DNA from: Vulcanimicrobiota bacterium
GTDB taxonomy: Bacteria; Vulcanimicrobiota; Xenobia; Xenobiales; JADMJV01
Direction: 5' to 3'
DNA length: 64,000 nucleotides
Assembly (NCBI GenBank): GCA_017307785.1
Contig: JAFKGI010000008.1
Coordinates: forward strand, 62,001 to 126,000
In this document: positions 21,432 through 29,357 of the stretch, one piece after another
How positions within the stretch are numbered: the stretch's first letter is position 1
Layout: each line of letters opens with the position of its first letter
Notes under the pieces: generated by a model
Databases searched by the model: none
Told to the model about the DNA's origin: nothing
Seen by the model: only the letters and a program-made list of their open reading frames with translations
Program-made: the position numbers and the translations under genes

Positions 21432-22397
21432 TCATTCCAGCGCTATCGCCACCAGCTCCGAGGCTCCGGCCATCACGCCCACCACCGTCTCGCAGGTGGC
21501 CATCACCGGGGCCGTCCCGGGGGAAGCTCCGCCTACGGTCAGGGCGGTGAGCACGGCGGCCAGGTCGCAGGTGGCTCGCAAACTGAAGGCCAGCGAGTTC
21601 AGGCCGGCCACGACCGACCAGGCCATGGCCGCCGCCTTGTTTCCCTTCTGGTTGTTCTCCCGGGCGCTGCGAACAGCGGAATAGAAGTCCCAGCCGGTGG
21701 TCAGCTCGCCCAGCCCGGGCAACAGCTTGCTGCCGATCTTGGCCAGCTTGTCCAGTCGCGTGCCCTTCATCAGTTCGAGCAGGTCTTTGACGGCGTTGGC
21801 CAGGTCGGCCGCCATTTGCTTGGGGTCGCCCTGGCCGGTTATGCCGCGAATGGCGTTGCCCAGGGCGCTGATGCCTTTGGCCAACGCGCCCAGCACCGGG
21901 CACAGCTTGGCTAGCTTGGGATGGGACCTCATGGCTTCGGCTGCATCGGCCATACCGGCGGCCTGCTTCAGGCATTTCTCGCCGACCTGCTGGCACTGCG
22001 AGCGCAGAGCGTCGCCCACTCGCTGGATTAAGCCTTGCTTGATGTCGCCTGCAGGCTGGGTGGGTCCGGCCTTTCCGGCCTTGGGTTTGTCCTGAGCCAG
22101 GAAAGCCTGCAATTGCAGGTCTCCGCCGTAGGCCTGCTTCAAAGTCTTATGGTCGGCCTGCGTGAGACCGAGATGGCCTCCCATCGTTTCCACGGCACTG
22201 GCGTAGGCGGCCCGGTCGCGGCTGCTGACTCCCGAGGGCGGCACGGCAAAGCGCAGCAAGTCGCGCATTCGCACTTCCCCGACCGGTTGCTCGGAGGGAA
22301 CGAATTGGTCCATCGGACCCTGCTCTGCAACGCCTTGGGGCGCGCGCGGGGCTGCGCTGAAATCGCGCAGGAATGAGCCTTGAATGCCAGTCATCAT
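21432..22397 (-). CDS. unknown protein, paralogue of the adjacent 302-residue protein
   Basis: 321 residues from MMTGIQGSFLRDFSAAPRAP, with GGAGG about ten bases before the first ATG; the frame is open further upstream but lacks a ribosome site. The body has helical segments (LTQADHKTLKQAYGGDLQLQ), a stretch with paired Cys (ALRSQCQQVGEKCLKQAAGM), and a C-terminal Ala/Gly-rich part (LAAVLTALTVGGASPGTAPV; VMATCETVVGVMAGASELVA). Not assignable to a known family. Tandem with its paralogue (22-bp gap), so probably co-transcribed. The N-terminus again has an Ile-Gln pair followed by an aromatic residue and a Pro/Ala-rich stretch, as in other unknown proteins of this region. Confidence 0.6.
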   Translation of the reverse strand: MMTGIQGSFLRDFSAAPRAPQGVAEQGPMDQFVPSEQPVGEVRMRDLLRFAVPPSGVSSRDRAAYASAVETMGGHLGLTQADHKTLKQAYGGDLQLQAFLAQDKPKAGKAGPTQPAGDIKQGLIQRVGDALRSQCQQVGEKCLKQAAGMADAAEAMRSHPKLAKLCPVLGALAKGISALGNAIRGITGQGDPKQMAADLANAVKDLLELMKGTRLDKLAKIGSKLLPGLGELTTGWDFYSAVRSARENNQKGNKAAAMAWSVVAGLNSLAFSLRATCDLAAVLTALTVGGASPGTAPVMATCETVVGVMAGASELVAIALE

Positions 22398-22643
22398 CGC
22401 TACAAATCCTCCGCCTTCAGTGTAGGGGAGCCTTTTTGCGATAGGTTTTCTAAACGGCAAAAAACTTAAGTGAAAAAATCCAATTGTTTGGCGATTCCAT
22501 TGACCATTTATCCCTGGTTTCAGCAGCAGGAGAAAGTTTTGCTCCTGAAACCATCCCATCGTGGTGGGCCGGGTGGTCGACCTGCACAACGCCCAGCAAG
22601 GCCTACCGCTGACAAGACCTGGGTCAGCTAAACGAGTTTCGGC
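22398..22643. other. intergenic region with bulged hairpin, no gene seen
   Basis: 246 bp between two minus-strand genes. It contains GGTTTCA ... CTCC-TGAAACC (about 22522-22555), an imperfect hairpin whose arms are GGTTTCA/TGAAACC and GGAG/CTCC with a bulge. A short plus-strand frame near 22560-22630 reads VVGRVVDLHNAQQGLPLTRP and then stops; it may be a gene remnant but is too short to call. An AT-rich stretch at 22440-22500 could hold the promoter of the 321-residue gene. Confidence 0.35.
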
Positions 22644-24008
22644 TCAGATCGTAAATCCGCCCTGGCGGGCTGGTTGCTGGTCTCCCGTTCGAGTGCGATA
22701 GATTTGGTAATTCAATCGGCTGCCGTCGAGGTGGATTTTCATCACTGCCGAGTTGCTGGTGTCGAGCGTCGTTCCGCCCAGGAATGAGTCTTCGTTCAAC
22801 TCGATCTTGTAGGAGGTTCCGCCCGGGGTCGTGCCCTGCGACTCGCCCAGAAACTGCGAGCGAGAGCGCATCAGTGTGCCGTTGATGGGACTGGCGCACA
22901 GTTCATGGACGACCAGCTCGTGGCCGTCCTTGCCCGTGATTTGCATGCTGGCGTGGGCACTGGCGTGGATGTCCCCGCACAGAAAAACGACTTTCTCCAT
23001 CTTGTTTTGCGCCATGAAGTCGAGGATGCGCTCGCGTTGTCCCGAGAACTCGGGACTGCTCCATTTTTCTTCGGCGTCTTTCTTCTCCAAGACGAAGGGC
23101 GAGCTGGTGATAATGAACTTGGGCTGGTCGCGGTGCTCGCTCATCCACTGGAAGAGCGCCTGCAGCTGCCCTTCCGAGACCATCTCCCGCTTTCCGTTGT
23201 GACGCTCGAAGCGGGTATCCATAGCGAAGAACTGATGAACGCCGTGGGAAAAGTGATAATAGCGCGCATTCTCCCCGTAAGATTTGGGCCCATGGGCGCT
23301 TTGGAATTCATCGAAAGCTCGCAGGCCGTTCTGGGCCAGTCGCTGGTATTGCTCTTCACGGGGTCCGCCGTGCCCGCGCAGCCACAGGGCCGCTCGCTGC
23401 ATGCCCGTCAACTGTCCGTCCTGAGCATAGCCGTTGACCACCTCATGGTCGTCGGCCAGCATATAGTTGGCCTGACCGGCCAGCACCTGCTGCGTGCCCG
23501 GCTGTCCCCAGGTGCGCACATAAGCCTTGCGAAAATCCTCCAGCGTAAAGCTGAAAGGGGCCTTGTCGGCGTAGACCTGGTCGCCGGCGTGAATCACCAG
23601 GTCTACTCCCCGGGCCACCTCGGCTCGGCGCAAGTCGGCCTCCCGATTGCTGCGGAAAGGACCCCAACCGTGGAAGTTGCAGCTGTTCAGCAAGAAAGTG
23701 CAGGGCTGCGCCTCCGTGGGGAACGTCTTGACCGCCCCGCGCCGGCTCAGGGAGCGCGCCGGCGCCTCCGTCGAGGCCGCGTAGGCCACTTCCAGATCAT
23801 ACTGGGTAGACGGCTGCAGCGAGTCCAGCTGAGCCACTCCCGTGTAGCCATCTTCGGCCGACAGCTGGACCGACTCTTCCCTGGACTTACCGTCCGGTCC
23901 GGTGGCCTTGACGAACATGACCCGATTCTCGGCGTCGCCGCGTCCCCACACGCGGGCCGAGTTCGGAGTCACGTGGCCCACCACCAATCGAGGTCCCTCT
24001 AGATTCAT
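22644..24008 (-). CDS. PhoD-like metallophosphatase without signal peptide
   Basis: 454 residues. An N-terminal beta-sandwich (LVVGHVTPNSARVWGRGDAE; YDLEVAYAAS) precedes a calcineurin-like phosphatase domain with the PhoD motifs HAGDQVYAD (~134-142), YMLADDHEVVNGY (~183-195), and FLCGDIHASAHASM (~341-354). PhoD enzymes are Ca/Fe-dependent phosphodiesterases/alkaline phosphatases and are usually exported by Tat. Here the protein starts MNLEGPRLVVGHVTPNSARV, directly at the sandwich domain, with no twin-arginine or Sec signal. An intracellular role or a non-classical export route must be considered. Divergent from the phospholipase D-like gene across 141 bp. Confidence 0.9.
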   Translation of the reverse strand: MNLEGPRLVVGHVTPNSARVWGRGDAENRVMFVKATGPDGKSREESVQLSAEDGYTGVAQLDSLQPSTQYDLEVAYAASTEAPARSLSRRGAVKTFPTEAQPCTFLLNSCNFHGWGPFRSNREADLRRAEVARGVDLVIHAGDQVYADKAPFSFTLEDFRKAYVRTWGQPGTQQVLAGQANYMLADDHEVVNGYAQDGQLTGMQRAALWLRGHGGPREEQYQRLAQNGLRAFDEFQSAHGPKSYGENARYYHFSHGVHQFFAMDTRFERHNGKREMVSEGQLQALFQWMSEHRDQPKFIITSSPFVLEKKDAEEKWSSPEFSGQRERILDFMAQNKMEKVVFLCGDIHASAHASMQITGKDGHELVVHELCASPINGTLMRSRSQFLGESQGTTPGGTSYKIELNEDSFLGGTTLDTSNSAVMKIHLDGSRLNYQIYRTRTGDQQPARQGGFTI

Positions 24009-24149
24009 GGGTCCACTATAGATTTAGGGATTTAAAAAACCGTGAAATATGCGTACCTGAAACTTGTTACAGATCCTTTTCAAGGTTATTTCAGTTGTTG
24101 ATGCTATCCTGATTTCGAAATCTCTCAACTAAAGGGGCAAGACAAGAAG

Positions 24150-26465
24150 ATGACGCAGCCAGGCAGCTTTCGGGTAGGTGGAGTTCCCCTCGACGCAACC
24201 AAAATCAATAAGGCTTTCCTCGAGAAGATGAAGGCCAACGTCGAGAAGGCTCAGCCGGCTGAAGGTAAGGAAGCCGCCGCTCAGGCTCTGGCCGAGATCT
24301 TCGAAAAAGGCGAAATGACCTCCACCGGTATGGAAGGTCTGCAAGCTTACGGCAAAGCCATCGGCAAAGAGTGGAAAGCCGACAAGGACGCCATCTGGGC
24401 CGCCAAGCAGGCCTCACCCGTCGACGGTGCCCAGATCGAAGCCCGCAAAGCCAAGCTCAACAGCAACGCTCCTTTCCTGGGTCAGTTCAACGTGCTGGTC
24501 GACAATCTGCGCGAGCAGACGGCCGCGATGGCTGTCGCGACCATCGCCGGAGCCAGCTTCGGTCCCGCCGCCCTGGTGGCCGGTTACGCCGCTTACCTGA
24601 ACGGCCCCAAGTGGGACAACAGCGCCACCAAAAAGACCACCGAACTGGTCAACACCTACAAAGCTTACGAAACCGGCGAATCGCCGATGACCACCAAGGG
24701 CAACACCGTGCAGCAAGTGCACCGCGCCGAGCTGTGGAAGACCCTGACCGGTCTGACCCGCGAAGCCGCCGAAGCCGGTAAGGCCGGTAAGCCGCTGGAA
24801 ATCACCGCTCAGTATTACGAGCTGACCTCTCCCGAACTGGTCGGCAATCTGGCCGACGCCGCCAAGGCCGGCAGCAAGCTGCGCCTCAACCTCGACGCCG
24901 GTCGCCTTTCCTACCCCGCCACCGACCCCGTCACCATGACCGATTACTTCCAGGTTGACGAAATCGCCAAGAAAATGCGTACCGTCATCCAGTTCACCGA
25001 GATCAAGGACGCCGATGTGGCCGTCTCGCTCTTCCCCTCCAAGGGCGAGCTGGGCAGCGCCGAGGACCTGATGCACCGCAAAGTGCTGCGCGTGGGGGAA
25101 AAAGTTCTCATGAGCGGCATGAACGGCAACGTCAGCTCCGGCGAAAACGTGGACGCCGGTTACGTCATCGAAGGCCCGGCCGCCCGCAACTTCACCCAGA
25201 ACGTCGCTCGCGACCTGAACACCTCGGCCGGCGCCGACGCCGAAGCCATCTGGGGCAAGAAGCAGTTTGAAAAGTTCGACAAAAGCGACCTGCGCGTCAG
25301 CGCTTCGGGTCTGGCTTCCTTGCTCGACAGCCTGAACGGTCCCAGCCCGGCCGGCAGCAAATCGGCCCATCCCAAGTCCGTCGAGGACCTGGAGAAGATG
25401 GCCAAGCAGGCCGGCGTCGAGCTGGGCTCCATCGTCGAAAAGCCGGCCGACGGCTTCCAGGCCTTCCTCAACAGCGAGGGCGTGGTCAGCCTCAGCAAAG
25501 AAGGCAAGAGCCTGCTCAAAGGACTGATGGAACGCGGCGTGGCCGCCACCCAGACTTCCAAGAATCTGGCCGGACTGGCCGACGTGACCCTGCCCGAAGG
25601 CAAGGCCAACGGCAAGACCGTGGTCGACATCGCTGACCAGCCGGCCGAGCGCGAGACGCTGGTGCTCAACGCTATTAACCAGGCCAAAGAGTTCATCTAT
25701 ATGCCCGGCTTCGTGGTGACCCGCGCCGTCGCCGCCGCCATCGTGGCCAAGCAGGAGCAGGCCATCGCCGAAGGCAAGCCGCTCGACATCAAAGTGGTGG
25801 CCGACTCCGGCATCTATCCTTTCGGCGGCACGCCCAACAGCTTCGGCGTCGATTATCTCGAGGACCACGGCATCGCCGTGCGCTGGGCCCAGCTGGAGCG
25901 CACCGGTTCTCACGACCGCAAAGTGCACGCCAAGCAGATTCTCACCGACAAGGGCGAAATCGCCGGCTCCACCAACTTCTCGGCCAAAGGAATGCGCGAG
26001 AACTGGGAAACCTCGGCCTACGTTCACTTCGAAGAGAAAGACGCCGAAGCCCAGGCCCTCAAGGCCCAGTCCAAGGCCCAGTTCGAAGACCTCTGGAACA
26101 ACAACAGCTATCCGCTTTCGGTCACCGACCTGGCCCGTATGTATGCCAGCAAGGAGCAGGCCGACGGTCACGAGCACTTCGTGGACAGCGCCCGCGCCGG
26201 CGCCACCCGCGAAGTCCTGACCGCCATCGAGAACTACGAAGTGGAAACCGGTTCGCTGATGCAGCGCCTCCACGAGCGTCCCGAAGTGGCCGCCAAGAAG
26301 GCCGACTTCGTCAACCAGGGCTACTCGGACGGCGACGCCATGCTGATGGCCGCCGACGCGGTGGTGGGCAAGCAAGAGCTGACCAAGCTCACCTCGGAAC
26401 TGCCCTCCACCATCGAGCTGGACCGCCTGCACTCCAAGGTGGAGCGCTGGAAGAAATCCGTTTAG
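24150..26465 (+). CDS. phospholipase D-like protein with two HKD-type sites
   Basis: 771 residues. A helical N-terminal ~200 residues with one hydrophobic patch (MAVATIAGASFGPAALVAGY) precedes two PLD-type catalytic motifs. The first is LMHRKVLRVGEKVLMSGMNG (His ~309), a degenerate-looking HxK followed by the small-residue turn. The second is HDRKVHAKQILTDKGEIAGS followed by TNFS (His ~592), a good HxK(x4)D-like and GSxN match. PLD superfamily members hydrolyse or transfer phosphodiester bonds in lipids or nucleic acids. A helical C-terminal tail (~690-771) follows. No signal peptide. The HD-domain gene starts 54 bp downstream and the two may work together. Candidate lipase, nuclease or effector; the substrate is unknown. 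Confidence 0.8.
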   Translation: MTQPGSFRVGGVPLDATKINKAFLEKMKANVEKAQPAEGKEAAAQALAEIFEKGEMTSTGMEGLQAYGKAIGKEWKADKDAIWAAKQASPVDGAQIEARKAKLNSNAPFLGQFNVLVDNLREQTAAMAVATIAGASFGPAALVAGYAAYLNGPKWDNSATKKTTELVNTYKAYETGESPMTTKGNTVQQVHRAELWKTLTGLTREAAEAGKAGKPLEITAQYYELTSPELVGNLADAAKAGSKLRLNLDAGRLSYPATDPVTMTDYFQVDEIAKKMRTVIQFTEIKDADVAVSLFPSKGELGSAEDLMHRKVLRVGEKVLMSGMNGNVSSGENVDAGYVIEGPAARNFTQNVARDLNTSAGADAEAIWGKKQFEKFDKSDLRVSASGLASLLDSLNGPSPAGSKSAHPKSVEDLEKMAKQAGVELGSIVEKPADGFQAFLNSEGVVSLSKEGKSLLKGLMERGVAATQTSKNLAGLADVTLPEGKANGKTVVDIADQPAERETLVLNAINQAKEFIYMPGFVVTRAVAAAIVAKQEQAIAEGKPLDIKVVADSGIYPFGGTPNSFGVDYLEDHGIAVRWAQLERTGSHDRKVHAKQILTDKGEIAGSTNFSAKGMRENWETSAYVHFEEKDAEAQALKAQSKAQFEDLWNNNSYPLSVTDLARMYASKEQADGHEHFVDSARAGATREVLTAIENYEVETGSLMQRLHERPEVAAKKADFVNQGYSDGDAMLMAADAVVGKQELTKLTSELPSTIELDRLHSKVERWKKSV

Positions 26466-26483
26466 CTCTTTTTCAGGGGCGTC

Positions 26484-26498
26484 GTCTACAGTGTAGAC
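26484..26498. promoter_or_regulatory. 15-bp perfect palindrome before the HD-domain gene
   Basis: GTCTACA-G-TGTAGAC, a perfect 7-bp inverted repeat around a single G, lies between the PLD-like gene and the HD-domain gene, 21 bp before the ATG and just upstream of its GGAGG. The TACA...TGTA half-sites resemble operators of the BlaI/MecI/CopY class. No such regulator is encoded in the window. It could allow separate control of the downstream gene. Confidence 0.5.
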
Positions 26499-26519
26499 AC
26501 TCAGGGAGGATAGAAGACC

Positions 26520-27701
26520 ATGAATTCAGTGAGCAACAACCGCACGATTCTGCGCCAGGAGTTCAAAAAGGAACTTCAGGGTTACTACCAGATGAATGGT
26601 CTGAAGAATGGCTCGCCCATCGAGGGCACCATCTATCCTCCCGACATCGCACCCAACGATCAGGTGGCTCTGGAAAAGCGGGTCGATGACCTGTCCAGCT
26701 TCCTGGCCGCCAAGGACGGCATCACCTTCCGCGCTACCCCCGAGTTCGGCAAAGGCCGCATCGAGGACCGCGCCGAGGTGGCCGCCGCCGCTTCCGGTTG
26801 GGTCAAAGCTTCCAGCCGCGTGGCTCTGCAGACGGCCACCAGCATGATCGGCAATCCGGCCATCCAGGCCATGGTCAACGAAGGCCTCAAAGGCGCCGAC
26901 GCCGAGTTCTTCACCGCTCCCTCCTCCAAGTCCGGAATGTTCCACCCCGCTGACGAAATCAACGAAGGCGGCCTGGCCCTGCACACCGCTCGCGTGGTCC
27001 AGATGGGCGAGCACCTGGGCGAATTCTTCGGTCTCAATCCCAGTGAGAAAGATAACCTGCGCGCCGGTCTGGTCCTCCACGACTCGGTCAAAGGTGGCGC
27101 TCCCTGGCAGGGCTACTCCAACGAACACGGCGAGCTGGCCGGCCAGTTCATCTCCGGCCTCAACGGCCCGGCCGACGCCAAAGCCGTAGCCGCGCAGATT
27201 GCCAACAACCACATGGCCCTGTGGCGCCAGAAGGCCGACGGCACCCCCAACCCGGCCGTCCCCGACAACAAAATGGACATGATTGCCTCGCTCTCCGACT
27301 ACCTGGCCGCCCGCGACAACATCTACGTCGACGCCCCCGGCATGGACAAAACCGCCGCCCCCATCTCGACGCCCGAAGACCGCATGAAGCCGCAGACCTA
27401 TACCGGCACCACCAAGAACCGCAACCAAGAATTCCCCCGTGGCATGGAAATCACCATGGACAAAGAAGACCTCCACGTGGTCGTCAACGGCAACACCTAC
27501 ACCGGCAAAATCAGCGACCCCGAAATCAAGGACGGCTACCTCAGCTACGCCGGCTTCGAAGGCAAAGACGGCAAAAACGAACTCGACGGCATGTCCGTCA
27601 AAGCCAACTTCTGGCTGCTCACCGGCGCCAAAGGCGGCAAAGTCGTCCTCACCAAAGGCACCGACACCGCCGACTACTTCGTCCGCCCCCCCCAGGCCTA
27701 A
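26520..27701 (+). CDS. HD-domain phosphohydrolase-like protein with extra C-terminal domain
   Basis: 393 residues. The HD-type metal-binding series is visible: His in GGLALHTARVVQMGEHLGEF (~155), the His-Asp pair in GLVLHDSVKGG (~186-187), His in NEHGELAGQF (~202), His in QIANNHMALW (~231) and Asp in SLSDYLAARDN (~261). This fits HD-domain phosphohydrolases that act on nucleotides or signalling molecules. Residues ~300-393 form a separate beta-rich module (EITMDKEDLHVVVNGNTYTG; GYLSYAGFEGKDGKNELDGM) of no recognised family. A GGAGG lies ten bases before the ATG. Its N-terminus MNSVSNNRTILRQEFKKELQ has no export signal. It sits behind the PLD-like gene and is followed by a strong terminator. 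Confidence 0.75.
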   Translation: MNSVSNNRTILRQEFKKELQGYYQMNGLKNGSPIEGTIYPPDIAPNDQVALEKRVDDLSSFLAAKDGITFRATPEFGKGRIEDRAEVAAAASGWVKASSRVALQTATSMIGNPAIQAMVNEGLKGADAEFFTAPSSKSGMFHPADEINEGGLALHTARVVQMGEHLGEFFGLNPSEKDNLRAGLVLHDSVKGGAPWQGYSNEHGELAGQFISGLNGPADAKAVAAQIANNHMALWRQKADGTPNPAVPDNKMDMIASLSDYLAARDNIYVDAPGMDKTAAPISTPEDRMKPQTYTGTTKNRNQEFPRGMEITMDKEDLHVVVNGNTYTGKISDPEIKDGYLSYAGFEGKDGKNELDGMSVKANFWLLTGAKGGKVVLTKGTDTADYFVRPPQA

Positions 27702-27715
27702 AAGAGCCAGCTCTT

Positions 27716-27754
27716 AAAAGGCCCGCCCTCTCCGGAGCGCGGGCCTTTTTGCGT
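27716..27754 (+). terminator. rho-independent terminator after the HD-domain gene
   Basis: An 11-bp perfect stem, AAAAGGCCCGC (27716-27726) with GCGGGCCTTTT (27739-27749), and a 12-nt loop, ends in a run of five T. It lies 15 bp after the HD-domain stop codon and would end transcription of the PLD-HD unit. The A-run on the other side could make it partly bidirectional. Confidence 0.9.
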
Positions 27755-27790
27755 TCCGCCTCGTCGCCACTGGGGTCTCGGCATTCTCCC

Positions 27791-28262
27791 GCGCGGTCCT
27801 GGGGCCCGCGTACGCCGTCCTGTCGCCCGCGGCCACCCCGCGCGGCCCTGAGGCCCGCGTACGCCGTCCTTTCACCCGCCGCCACCCCGCGCGGTCCTGA
27901 GGCCCGCGTTTGCCGTCCTGTCGCCCGCTGCCAACCCGCGCGGTCCTGAGGCCCGCGTACGCCGTCCTGTCGCCCGCGGCCAATCCGCGCGGTCCTGAGG
28001 CCCGCGTTTGCCGTCCTGTCGCTCGCTGCCAACTCGCGCGGTCCTGAAGCCCGCGTGCGCCGTCCCGTCGCCCGCGGCCACCCGCGCGGTCCTGAGGCCC
28101 GCGTTTGCCGTCTTGGCGCCCGCGCCAACCCGCGCGGTCCTGAGGCCCGCGTACGCCCTCCTGTCGCCTGCGCCAATCCGCGCGGTCCTGAGGCCTGCGT
28201 ACGCCGTCCTGTCGCCCGCGGTCACCCCGGCGCGGGCCTGAGGCCTGCGCCCACCGGCCCTG
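27791..28262. repeat. tandem array of ten 48-50-bp units with internal hairpin
   Basis: GCGCGG(T/C)CCTG marks unit starts at 27791, 27840, 27889, 27938, 27987, 28036, 28084, 28132, 28180 and 28230. Each unit contains an imperfect hairpin, CGCGGTCC-TGA-GGCCCGCG, followed by GCGT(TT/AC)GCCGTCCTGTCGCC. The same hairpin-plus-core occurs in the 59-bp array at 19.3 kb, so the two arrays are one dispersed family with different spacer lengths. Periods of 48-50 bp argue against coding. The array lies between the HD-domain terminator and the convergent SEC-C pseudogene. Confidence 0.9.
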
Positions 28263-28343
28263 AAAGCCCGCAAACCGGCCGAAATCTACAGCCCGGCGTA
28301 GATTCTCGCCGCCCCGCTGTAGAGGACCCCGCCGACCTACGGC

Positions 28344-28588
28344 TCACTCCCGGTAGTAATGATGGCGCTGGCTGCCGTCGTAGCGCTTGCTGGCCAGACA
28401 GCACCGATTGAAAGCTTCGAGTAGATCCGCAGGGGCACAGGTCTCGCCGGCCCAGCTTCTCAACCAGTTCCTTGTGCCCGCCGACGACCCGGTCGCCCTT
28501 GCCTACCCGGGTTTCCGAAGGGAAGCCCTTCTTACGCTTGCTGGTTGGCTCGAAAGCTGGACAACTCTTGGAAGTCAGGAGTTCTCAT
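28344..28588 (-). pseudogene. SEC-C zinc-motif protein broken by two single-base frameshifts
   Basis: On the minus strand an ATG (28588-28586) with GGAGG eight bases upstream begins [12 protein letters not shown]. The family-like continuation [20 protein letters not shown] lies one frame over, and then [15 protein letters not shown], the start of a SEC-C motif (CxCxnC-C type), is in that frame. The end of the motif, [20 protein letters not shown] then YYRE and a stop, is shifted by one more base. Removing one base at each break gives a clean ~80-residue SEC-C protein. The first shift is near 28550 and the second near 28417; both lie in a TCGA context. Either a genuine pseudogene or consensus sequencing errors. 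SEC-C motifs bind zinc in SecA and many small proteins. Confidence 0.7.
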
Positions 28589-28640
28589 GATCTTGTCCTC
28601 CTCGTTTCAGGTGGCCGGAGTGTAGGGGAGGATGCAGACG

Positions 28641-29357
28641 ATGTCAATCCGACTGTGCCTGGTCCTGGCACTGTTCAGTCCGGCCTGGTCGCAGCCCATC
28701 ACGGTGCTGTCCTGGAACGTTCACGGCGGGCGCGAAGGGGTTTCTCGCGTGGTCGAAGTGCTCAAAGCCAGCCGGGCTGAGTTATTTCTGCTTCAGGAAG
28801 CCCCTGCGGGATCACAAATCGAAAGCGCGTTTCCTGGCTGGTCCGCCTACAGGGGCGGCAGCAATCGAGAACTGCTGATCCTGAGCCGGTCTCCGCTCAG
28901 CGCAGAACGGGAGGTCAAACTCGGTCGGGGGCGGCCCTGCCTGCTTGCCCTATGGCGCAACCTGACCGTCATCAACGTTCACTTCAGCACCGCCGTGGGC
29001 AACCGTAGCCTCACAACCAGTGGCAAACAGGCGGCTCAGTATTTGCTGCACACGGCGGAGATCCGGAGCGAACAGACGAGCGCGCTCCTGGCCCTGATCA
29101 AGCCGGCGAAGACGCTGATCGGCGGAGACTTCAACTCCACTCCGAAAATGGAGCCACCCACCCGACTCGGTGCAGTGCTTCGTCGGGTCGAGACCCCTCC
29201 GACCTTTCCCGCGCGGCATCCGGCCGGCGCTATCGACCACTTCTTTGTCAGCCGGCAGTTCCTACCCGGCAAAGGTCGAGTGCTCCCCGGCAGCGCCTCG
29301 GATCATCTACCGATCATCACGACCCTCACGCTACATGAAAACCCCGGTACCCGGTAG
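28641..29357 (+). CDS. secreted endonuclease/exonuclease/phosphatase-family protein
   Basis: 238 residues from ATG 28641, which has GGAGG about ten bases upstream; the ATG at 28632 would sit against that site. Signal peptide MSIRLCLVLALFSPAWSQ. The EEP (DNase I-like) fold motifs follow in order: VLSWNVHGGREG (Asn), ELFLLQEAP (Glu), NVHFS, LIGGDFNSTP (Asp, Asn), AIDHFFVS and SDHLPI (catalytic Asp-His). The family includes secreted nucleases and phosphodiesterases that use a divalent metal. Cys residues are few. The last 27 bp overlap the end of the convergent HxlR gene. Confidence 0.88.
   Translation: MSIRLCLVLALFSPAWSQPITVLSWNVHGGREGVSRVVEVLKASRAELFLLQEAPAGSQIESAFPGWSAYRGGSNRELLILSRSPLSAEREVKLGRGRPCLLALWRNLTVINVHFSTAVGNRSLTTSGKQAAQYLLHTAEIRSEQTSALLALIKPAKTLIGGDFNSTPKMEPPTRLGAVLRRVETPPTFPARHPAGAIDHFFVSRQFLPGKGRVLPGSASDHLPIITTLTLHENPGTR

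Noticed and set aside
24414..26432. Long minus-strand frame over the PLD-like gene
   Set aside because: Shadow frame, very Gly/Val/His-rich, no recognisable domain; the sense strand has two HKD-type motifs.
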